Assembly (NCBI GenBank): GCA_019689615.1
Contig: JADGHD010000311.1
Span: 1 to 6,261 of the forward strand
Length of the DNA stretch: 6,261 bases
Direction: 5' to 3'
Source of the DNA: Frankia sp.
GTDB lineage: Bacteria; Actinomycetota; Actinomycetes; Frankiales; Frankiaceae
Under the pieces are notes generated by a model. That model was given only the letters and a program-made list of their open reading frames with translations. It searched no databases and was not told the DNA's origin. The translations under genes were made by a program, and so were the position numbers. Positions within the stretch are counted from its first letter, which is position 1. Each line of letters begins with the position of its first letter. This document shows positions 1 to 4,439 of the stretch, in pieces.

Positions 1-14
1 ATGACCCGCCCCCG

Positions 15-38
15 CCGCCCCCGGCGCGGCGGGGGCGG
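15..38. terminator. GC hairpin, possible end of an upstream transcript
   Basis: A perfect 9-bp inverted repeat (CCGCCCCCG at 15-23, CGGGGGCGG at 30-38) encloses a 6-base loop. No T-tract follows, as is common for actinobacterial stem-loop terminators. It could end transcription of a gene left of the window. In DNA this G/C-rich, chance hairpins are frequent, so the role is inferred only. A second short palindrome, CGCCCGGGCG, lies at 54-63. Confidence 0.3.
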
Positions 39-131
39 GGCGGGGGCGGCGCCCGCCCGGGCGGCGCGCTGCCGGCCGGTCATGCCCAAAGGCACGGCAC
101 GGACGGACTTCGCGGTGCCACCATCCATGCC

Positions 132-881
132 GTGACCGCTCGCCCGCGTTTCGACCCGCTCGTCGACGCCTACGACGCCGCGCGTCCGAGCTACCCGGAC
201 GCGCTGTTCGCCGACCTGGAGCGACTCGCCGACCGGCCGATCGCCGGGGCCGACGTGATCGAGGTCGGTGCCGGCACCGGCATCTCCACCCGCCAGCTCC
301 TCGCCCGCGGCGCCCGGGTGATCCCGCTCGACGTGGCCCCGGCGATGCTGGCGCGGCTGCGGGCCCGCACCCCGGGCATCCCGGCGGCGCTGGCCGACGG
401 GGAGGCGCTGCCGCTGCGGGCCGGGGTCGCCGACCTCGTCTGCTACGCCCAGTCATGGCACTGGGTCCAGGTGCCGGTCGCCGCGGCCGAGGCGGCGCGG
501 GTGCTGCGGCCCGGCGGGTCGCTGGCGGTCTGGTGGAACGACGTCGACGCCGCCGACACCCGCTGGTGGCAGCGCCAGCAGGAGCGGCTGGAGCGGATGA
601 GCCCCGGCTACCGGCGGGAGTACCGGACCCGGCCGTTCGCCGACGAGCTGCGCTGGACCGGGCTGTTCAGCGAGGTGGTGACGCTCAGCGGGCGGTGGCG
701 GCGCGAGCTGGACATCGACGCCTACATGACCTGGCTGCTGTCGAAGACCTACGTCGTCGCGATCGGGCCGCGCCTGGACGAGTTCCTCGATGCCGAGCGC
801 CGCTCGCTGCTGCGGGCCTTCCCGGACGGCGTCATCGAGGAGCCGTTCCGCACCGTGCTGGTCGTCGCCCGCCGGCCCTGA
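132..881 (+). CDS. class I SAM-dependent methyltransferase (Methyltransf_11 type)
   Basis: This 249-residue protein is a soluble, cytoplasmic class I (Rossmann-fold) methyltransferase of unknown substrate. Near the N-terminus is YDAARPSYP (14-22), typical of this UbiE/Methyltransf_11-like group. Motif I is VIEVGAGTG (42-50). An acidic residue after strand 2 (D67) should bind the SAM ribose, and D89 lies in the ADGEALPL stretch. The post-motif strand carries AQSWHWV (106-112), followed by the ARVLRPGG turn (about 122-129). The start is GTG 132, the only start codon in this frame inside the window. No clear Shine-Dalgarno precedes it. The same frame is open back to base 3, so a longer N-terminus from outside cannot be fully excluded. 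The conserved N-terminal motif falls right after GTG 132, which favours that start. It ends 166 bases before proC, with no overlap linking the two. The fold is certain, the acceptor unknown. Confidence 0.9.
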   Translation: MTARPRFDPLVDAYDAARPSYPDALFADLERLADRPIAGADVIEVGAGTGISTRQLLARGARVIPLDVAPAMLARLRARTPGIPAALADGEALPLRAGVADLVCYAQSWHWVQVPVAAAEAARVLRPGGSLAVWWNDVDAADTRWWQRQQERLERMSPGYRREYRTRPFADELRWTGLFSEVVTLSGRWRRELDIDAYMTWLLSKTYVVAIGPRLDEFLDAERRSLLRAFPDGVIEEPFRTVLVVARRP

Positions 882-899
882 CCCGGGCCGCGCCGGCCG

Positions 900-920
900 C
901 GCCGCGTCGGCCGCGCGGCG
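900..920. terminator. stem-loop after the methyltransferase gene
   Basis: CGCCGCG (900-906) and CGCGGCG (914-920) form a 7-bp stem with a 7-base loop, 19 bases after the methyltransferase stop. There is no T-run. It is placed where a terminator would be expected, but the surrounding 885-945 stretch is nearly pure G/C with many overlapping self-complementary words, so the assignment is weak. Confidence 0.25.
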
Positions 921-964
921 TCGCCCGCCGGCCGGCCGCCGGCCAGCCCCGTTCGCCCAGCCCG

Positions 965-970
965 TAGCCT
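965..970 (+). promoter_or_regulatory. possible -10 box for proC
   Basis: TAGCCT fits the actinobacterial -10 pattern TAnnnT in an otherwise A/T-poor gap. It would place transcription start near 977, giving a leader of about 70 bases before the proC ATG. No recognisable -35 (TTGAC-like) element sits 16-19 bases upstream, so this is a low-confidence call. A 7-bp stem (977-983 with 996-1002) would lie in the leader. Confidence 0.22.
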
Positions 971-1030
971 TGCCTGCGGCCACGTGGTCGGCGCGGTGGC
1001 CGGGCCGCACCGGGCGTGGCGAGGCGTGGA

Positions 1031-1040
1031 GAGGAAGAGG
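1031..1040 (+). promoter_or_regulatory. Shine-Dalgarno deciding the proC start
   Basis: The purine-rich run GAGGAAGAGG ends 7 bases before ATG 1048. It supports that ATG over the long upstream extension of the same open frame, which begins at 790 inside the methyltransferase gene and encodes only low-complexity residues before the ProC fold. Confidence 0.75.
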
Positions 1041-1047
1041 GCACGGC

Positions 1048-1848
1048 ATGACGGTCGCGATCGTGGGGGCGGGCAGGCTCGGTGAGGCGCTGCTCACCGG
1101 GCTGCTGCGGTCGGGCATGGACCCGGGTCGGATCGTGGTCGCCGAGAAGGACGCCGCACGGGCGGCGACGGTGGCGGCCGCGCGCGGGGTCCGGCTGGCC
1201 TCGCCGAAGGACGCGGCGGCCCGCGCCGAGGCGCTGCTCATCGTGGTCAAGCCGCAGGACGTCGGGGCGGTGCTGGCCGAGGTCGGGCCGGCGCTGCTGC
1301 CGGGCGGCCTCGTCGTCTCCCTGGCCGCCGGCGTCACGCTGCGCTTCCTGGAGGCCAACCTGCCCGCGGGCACGCCGGTCGTGCGGGTGATGACCAACAC
1401 CCCGCTGCTCGTCGGCGAGGCGATGTCGGCGCTGTCCGCCGGCCGGCACGCCGACGACGGCCACCTGGCCACGGCCGAGGAGCTGCTGGGGGCCGTCGGC
1501 CGGGTGGTCCGGGTGCCCGAGGCGCAGCTCGACGCGGTGACCGCGCTGTCCGGCAGCGGCCCGGCGTACTTCTGCTACCTCGTCGACGCCATGATCGAGG
1601 CCGGGGTGCTGCTGGGCGTGCCGCGGGCCCTGGCCACCGAGCTGATGGTGCAGACGGCCCTGGGCTCGGCCAGGATGCTCCGGGAGACCGGCGAGCACCC
1701 GGCGCTGCTGCGGGAGGCGGTCACCTCCCCGGGCGGCACGACCGCCGTGGCGCTGCGGGAGCTGGACCGCCGGGCCGTCCGCGGCGCGATCCTCGACGCC
1801 CTGGCCGCAGCCCGCGACCGTTCCGTCGAGCTTGGCCGGCAGAGCTGA
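1048..1848 (+). CDS. proC: pyrroline-5-carboxylate reductase
   Basis: This cytoplasmic enzyme reduces 1-pyrroline-5-carboxylate to L-proline with NAD(P)H, the last step of proline synthesis. At 266 residues it matches the usual length (about 270). The N-terminal Rossmann dinucleotide motif is VAIVGAGRLG (3-12, GxGxxG). The central segment has RVMTNTPLLVGEAMSAL, the family's RxMxNTP motif with Thr where Pro is common. The C-terminal dimerisation/substrate domain starts around ALSGSGPAYF (166-175). It carries the ProC signature around EAVTSPGGTTAVAL (224-237), whose Ser/Thr residues contact pyrroline carboxylate. ATG 1048 is chosen for its Shine-Dalgarno and because the Rossmann strand begins at once. 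The next gene is bS22, 213 bases downstream. The proC-bS22 neighbourhood is shared with mycobacteria (recalled), which suggests an ancestral actinobacterial locus. No proline-specific regulatory site is visible. Confidence 0.97.
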   Translation: MTVAIVGAGRLGEALLTGLLRSGMDPGRIVVAEKDAARAATVAAARGVRLASPKDAAARAEALLIVVKPQDVGAVLAEVGPALLPGGLVVSLAAGVTLRFLEANLPAGTPVVRVMTNTPLLVGEAMSALSAGRHADDGHLATAEELLGAVGRVVRVPEAQLDAVTALSGSGPAYFCYLVDAMIEAGVLLGVPRALATELMVQTALGSARMLRETGEHPALLREAVTSPGGTTAVALRELDRRAVRGAILDALAAARDRSVELGRQS

Positions 1849-2017
1849 GAGAATCGCGGCGGCACATTCCGTCCACCCGCGCCCGCCGCGCACCCGCGGC
1901 CCGTGGACCCGCACCGGTGAGTCAGCACCGGTCGGCCCCCCGGCCCGCAGGTATGCGGCGCAGTGGGCGACGGGGCCGTGTCGCGGCGGCCAACGCGGCC
2001 GTCGGTCGCGGGCCAGG

Positions 2018-2023
2018 TAGGCT
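2018..2023 (+). promoter_or_regulatory. possible -10 box for the bS22 gene
   Basis: TAGGCT matches TAnnnT and sits 38 bases before the GTG start, in the first stretch of the proC-bS22 gap that becomes less G/C-rich. Transcription would begin near 2030, giving a leader of about 30 bases. No convincing -35 hexamer is seen. The 213-base separation from proC makes an independent promoter plausible. Confidence 0.3.
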
Positions 2024-2061
2024 CGCTCGGTAGCTCTCCTCCACACAGAACGGTTGTTTTC

Positions 2062-2160
2062 GTGGGTTCTGTTATCAAGAAGCGGCGCAAGCGGATGGCC
2101 AAGAAGAAGCACCGCAAGCTTCTCAAGCGCACCCGCGTGCAGCGCCGCAACAAGAAGTAG
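2062..2160 (+). CDS. bS22-type mini ribosomal protein (AURKAIP1/COX24 domain)
   Basis: A 32-residue protein in which 18 residues are Lys or Arg. It begins MGSVIKKRRKRM and ends TRVQRRNKK. This is the signature of the actinobacterial small-subunit protein bS22, related to the AURKAIP1/COX24 C-terminal domain, known in mycobacterial ribosomes as a component bound to the small subunit near the intersubunit face. Codons are AAG- and CGC-rich, as in highly expressed genes. The start chosen is GTG 2062, because the conserved GSVIKKRRKR block begins immediately after it. ATG 2095 would cut that block off. A longer open frame from 1963 adds only non-conserved residues. No good Shine-Dalgarno precedes the GTG; the leader is unusually T/A-rich (GGTTGTTTTC). 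The gene is followed 13 bases later by a strong stem-loop. Its presence downstream of proC matches the mycobacterial order. The family call is firm; the exact ribosomal role here is inferred by homology. Confidence 0.93.
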   Translation: MGSVIKKRRKRMAKKKHRKLLKRTRVQRRNKK

Positions 2161-2173
2161 CCGCGGTAGCCCA

Positions 2174-2224
2174 GCAGGTGCCGCCCCCTCGTGTATCGGT
2201 CACGTTGCAAAGGGGGCGGCCTGC
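2174..2224 (+). terminator. strong bulged stem-loop after bS22
   Basis: GCCGCCCCCT (2180-2189) pairs perfectly with AGGGGGCGGC (2211-2220). The stem is extended by GCAG (2174-2177) with CTGC (2221-2224) across a 2-base bulge (2178-2179), for 14 bp in all. The 21-base loop (2190-2210) contains its own CGTG/CACG pairing. It starts 13 bases after the bS22 stop. The likeliest role is transcription termination or 3'-end protection of the small bS22 mRNA. No U-tract follows. The comparatively A/T-rich loop could instead hold a binding site or act as a leader for the downstream DUF62 gene. Confidence 0.55.
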
Positions 2225-2261
2225 TCGGCTGAGCTCGGCGGGCTGTGGCAGGCTGCCGGCG

Positions 2262-2285
2262 GGCGGCAACGGGGCCGCCGGCGGC
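2262..2285 (+). promoter_or_regulatory. second hairpin in the leader of the DUF62 gene
   Basis: GGCGGC (2262-2267) and GCCGCC (2274-2279) form a 6-bp stem over a 6-base loop. GCCGCCGGCGGC (2274-2285) is itself a 12-base palindrome, so two alternative foldings compete. The structure ends 5 bases before the G-rich ribosome-binding region (2291-2296) of the DUF62 gene and might affect its translation. The evidence is structural only. Confidence 0.25.
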
Positions 2286-2305
2286 TTGACGGGGGGTAGA
2301 GACCG

Positions 2306-3208
2306 ATGGTCACGCCCGCGTGGATCACGTTTCTCTCCGACTACGGCCTCGAGGACACCTGTGTCGGGGTGTGCCACGGTGTGATCGCCCGGCACGCGCC
2401 GGGCGCGCGGGTGCTCGACCTGTGCCACGCCGTCGCCCCGCAGGACGTCCAGCACGGGGCCGGCCTGCTCGCCGACAGCATCGCCTACCTGCCGACCGGC
2501 GTGCACCTGGCGGTCGTGGAACGGCTCGACGGCAGCGGCCGGCCGCGCGGGGTGGCCGTGCGGACCGCGGACGGCTCGACCTTCGTCGCCCCGGACAACG
2601 GGCTGACCTCGCTCGCCTGGGACCTGCTCGGCGGGGTCACCGCCGCGTACGAGATCGCCAACCGGGAGCTGTGGCTGCCGCTGCCCAGCGCGGTGTTCCG
2701 CGGCCGGGACGTCTACGCCCCCGTCGCCGCGCGGCTCGCCGCCGGGCTGCCGCTGACCGAGGTCGGCCCGCAGATCGACCCGGCCACGCTCGACCGGCTT
2801 GCCTGGCCGCGCTGCTCCGTCGACGACGACCACGTGCACGCCGAGGTGCTGGGCGTCGACCACTTCGGCAACCTGTCACTCAACGTCGCCAGTGCCGACC
2901 TGGAGGCCGCCGGGATGCTGCGCGGCGACCGGGTCGAGGTGCGCGCCGCCGGTCGCCAGCTCGTGCTGCCGTTCACCCACACCTACCGGGACGTCCCCGT
3001 CGGGCAGCCGGTGCTGTGCGAGGACGCGCTGCGCCGGGTGATGCTCGCGGTCAACTGCGGCCGGGCCGCTGACCTGCTCCGGCTGGGGCGGCGCGACCCG
3101 CTCGTGATCGGCCAGGTGCCCCGGGAGAAGACGGTCGTGGGCCGCGGCCTGGGCGCTGCGGTGGGGGGGGCGCCGGGCCCGCGGGCCCCGGCCGGGCCGG
3201 CGCGCTGA
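2306..3208 (+). CDS. DUF62 / SAM hydroxide adenosyltransferase-like protein with altered active-site residues
   Basis: A 300-residue member of the DUF62 (SAM_adeno_trans) superfamily, which includes SAM hydrolases and the fluorinase/chlorinase. Family landmarks are the N-terminal ITFLSDYGLED (7-17, normally TDFG/TDYG), FVAPDNGL (93-100), GRDVYAPVAARL (133-144), and in the C-terminal beta-barrel VDHFGNLSLN and MLAVNCGRAADLL. Known members cleave SAM to adenosine and methionine with an Asp-Arg-His triad. The usual VVDPGVG block here reads VVERLDG (70-76), and the usual FHGRD reads FRGRD (131-135). By this alignment the triad is Glu72-Arg79-Arg132. The activity may therefore be altered or lost, though the SAM pocket may remain. 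A G-rich run (2291-2296) 9 bases upstream may serve as Shine-Dalgarno. The last 20 or so residues are Gly/Ala/Pro-rich and preceded by a G8 tract (3163-3170). It sits between bS22 and the epimerase, a position I do not recall in mycobacteria. It has stem-loops on both sides, suggesting a separate transcript. Confidence 0.85.
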   Translation: MVTPAWITFLSDYGLEDTCVGVCHGVIARHAPGARVLDLCHAVAPQDVQHGAGLLADSIAYLPTGVHLAVVERLDGSGRPRGVAVRTADGSTFVAPDNGLTSLAWDLLGGVTAAYEIANRELWLPLPSAVFRGRDVYAPVAARLAAGLPLTEVGPQIDPATLDRLAWPRCSVDDDHVHAEVLGVDHFGNLSLNVASADLEAAGMLRGDRVEVRAAGRQLVLPFTHTYRDVPVGQPVLCEDALRRVMLAVNCGRAADLLRLGRRDPLVIGQVPREKTVVGRGLGAAVGGAPGPRAPAGPAR

Positions 3209-3222
3209 GGCCCTCCGCCGGC

Positions 3223-3240
3223 GCCGGCCGCGCGGCCGGC
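3223..3240. terminator. 18-base perfect palindrome after the DUF62 gene
   Basis: GCCGGCCGCGCGGCCGGC is its own reverse complement; as RNA it gives a 7-bp stem with a GCGC tetraloop. It begins 15 bases after the DUF62 stop, the expected place for a terminator. There is no T-tract. With the stem at 3247-3284 it forms a tandem hairpin pair. Confidence 0.45.
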
Positions 3241-3246
3241 CCGCGC

Positions 3247-3295
3247 GTGACCGGGCCCTTCCATCCCGTCGACGGGCCGGTCACCGGGTGGTGAC
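3247..3295 (+). promoter_or_regulatory. mutually exclusive hairpins between DUF62 and epimerase genes
   Basis: Hairpin A pairs GTGACCGG (3247-3254) and CCC (3256-3258) with GGG (3274-3276) and CCGGTCAC (3277-3284), giving 11 bp with a single bulged G. Its loop contains half of the palindrome CCCGTCGACGGG (3265-3276). Hairpin B pairs GTCACC (3280-3285) with GGTGAC (3290-3295). The segment 3280-3284 is shared, so A and B cannot form together. This geometry resembles a terminator or attenuator switch. It lies upstream of the proposed epimerase promoter, so it could also simply be the second terminator of the DUF62 transcript, or an operator, since it consists of three alternating TGACC/TCACC words. 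Confidence 0.4.
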
Positions 3296-3355
3296 GGGCA
3301 GGCAGCGTGGTGGTTTCCGGTGACGCTGCGCAGCGGAAGCGAGCGGTCCCGGGCG

Positions 3356-3361
3356 TACGAT
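3356..3361 (+). promoter_or_regulatory. probable -10 box for the epimerase-acyltransferase unit
   Basis: TACGAT is a very good match to the actinobacterial -10 consensus. It would place transcription start near 3368, about 30 bases before ATG 3399, with the Shine-Dalgarno inside the leader. It overlaps the alternative ATG at 3360, which could not then be used from this transcript. No clear -35 hexamer is seen at 17-19 bases upstream. Confidence 0.4.
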
Positions 3362-3388
3362 GACCGACGGAGCGCACCCAACCGGCCC

Positions 3389-3393
3389 GGGAG
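3389..3393 (+). promoter_or_regulatory. Shine-Dalgarno deciding the epimerase start
   Basis: GGGAG lies 5 bases before ATG 3399. The in-frame ATG at 3360 has no comparable site and adds 13 non-conserved residues before the Rossmann strand. This supports the shorter protein. Confidence 0.65.
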
Positions 3394-3398
3394 CCCGT

Positions 3399-4439
3399 AT
3401 GAGTCCACGCCGAGTGCTAGTCACCGGTGTCTCCCGCCCCCTCGGTGCCGACGTCGCCCGTGCCCTGGCCGCGGACCCGCGGGTCGAGACGGTCATCGGC
3501 GTCGACACCGTGCCGCCGGGCGACGACCTGGGCCGCACCAGGTTCGTCCGGGCGGACATCCGCAACCCGTTGATCGCGAAGGTGATCGGCACGGCCGCCA
3601 TCGACACCGTGCTGCACCTGAACCTCATCACCAGCCCGGTGGGCGCCGGCGGCCGGGCGGCGATGAAGGAGACCAACGTCATCGGGACGATGCAGCTGCT
3701 GGCCGCCTGCCAGAAGTCACCGACCGTGTCCCGGCTGGTGGTCCGGTCGACCACGGCGGTCTATGGCTCGTCCCCGCGCGACCCGGCGCTGTTCACCGAG
3801 GACATGGAGCCCCGGGCGCTGGCGCGCGGCGGCTACGGCAAGGACGCGGTCGAGGTCGAGGGCTACGTCCGCGGGTTCAGCCGGCGCCGGCCGGACATCG
3901 CGGTCACGGTGCTGCGGTTCGCCAACATCCTCGGGCCGCGGGTGGACAGCCCGCTCGCCCGCTACTTCGAGCTGCCGGTGGTGCCGACCGTGCTCGGCTT
4001 CGACCCACGGCTGCAGCTGCTGCACGCAAGCGACGCGCTGGCCGTGCTGCTGCGGGCGGCCGATGGCCAGCACGCCGGCACGTTCAACGTCGCCGGGGAC
4101 GGCATCCTGCTGCTGTCCCAGGCGGTGCGCCGGGCCGGCCGCGCGCCGGTACCGGTGCCGTTCCCCGCGGTCAGCTCGCTGTCCCGGCTGGCCCGCCGGC
4201 TGCGGGTGGTCGACTTCCCGGCGGACCAGATCGGCTTCCTCGCCCACGGCCGCGCCGTGGACACCGCCCGGCTGCGCGAGGTCTTCGGCTACTCCCCGCG
4301 CTACAGCACGGCGGCGACCTTCGAGAGCTTCGTCCGCGAGCGCGGGCTGCGCCCGACGATCGACCCGGAGCTGGTCGGCCGGGTGGAACGCGGCCTGCTT
4401 GACCTGCTGGCCCGCCGCCGGTTGGTGGGTGCCTCATGA
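3399..4439 (+). CDS. extended SDR, NAD-dependent epimerase/dehydratase (Rv0501/galE2-like)
   Basis: With ATG 3399 the protein has 346 residues. It is a soluble extended short-chain dehydrogenase. The N-terminal strand RRVLVTGVSRPLG (4-16) is the Rossmann TGxxGxxG motif with Arg in place of the middle Gly. Next come FVRADIRNP and the AxLVVRSTTAVYGSSP-type strand 5 (S117-T118-T119). The expected YxxxK site reads YGKDA (146-150): Tyr is present but the residue at +4 is Ala, with Lys at +2. Further on are LRFANILGP and RLQLLHASDAL, typical of sugar-nucleotide epimerases. I recall the mycobacterial homologue Rv0501 sharing the Arg in the glycine motif and lacking canonical YxxxK, so this is probably a subfamily trait. 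The substrate is unknown; a nucleotide-sugar or lipid-linked sugar is a guess. Its stop overlaps the acyltransferase start by ATGA, implying coupled expression. A longer start at 3360 is less likely. Confidence 0.9.
   Translation: MSPRRVLVTGVSRPLGADVARALAADPRVETVIGVDTVPPGDDLGRTRFVRADIRNPLIAKVIGTAAIDTVLHLNLITSPVGAGGRAAMKETNVIGTMQLLAACQKSPTVSRLVVRSTTAVYGSSPRDPALFTEDMEPRALARGGYGKDAVEVEGYVRGFSRRRPDIAVTVLRFANILGPRVDSPLARYFELPVVPTVLGFDPRLQLLHASDALAVLLRAADGQHAGTFNVAGDGILLLSQAVRRAGRAPVPVPFPAVSSLSRLARRLRVVDFPADQIGFLAHGRAVDTARLREVFGYSPRYSTAATFESFVRERGLRPTIDPELVGRVERGLLDLLARRRLVGAS

Noticed and set aside
790..1047. 86-residue N-terminal extension of ProC back into the methyltransferase gene
   Set aside because: The added residues are Arg/Ala/Pro-rich without homology, and a good Shine-Dalgarno precedes ATG 1048, where the Rossmann strand begins.
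1911..1932. GCACCGGT direct repeat as an operator
   Set aside because: Only two 8-base copies in very GC-rich DNA with no known regulator site matched; mentioned under the gap finding but not called as a feature.
1963..2061. 33-residue N-terminal extension of the bS22 protein
   Set aside because: The family protein begins at the GSVIKKRRKR block; the extension is not conserved and covers the likely promoter.
832..2112. 426-residue minus-strand open frame opposite proC
   Set aside because: It is the antisense shadow of proC: Arg/Gly/Pro/His-rich with no recognisable domain, as expected opposite a high-GC gene.
2190..2210. Riboswitch between bS22 and the DUF62 gene
   Set aside because: A stem-loop exists, but I recognise no conserved core of SAM, cobalamin, c-di-AMP or other known riboswitch classes.
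3360..3398. Upstream ATG for the epimerase
   Set aside because: It overlaps the likely -10 box, lacks a ribosome-binding site and adds 13 unrelated residues; ATG 3399 has GGGAG at good spacing.
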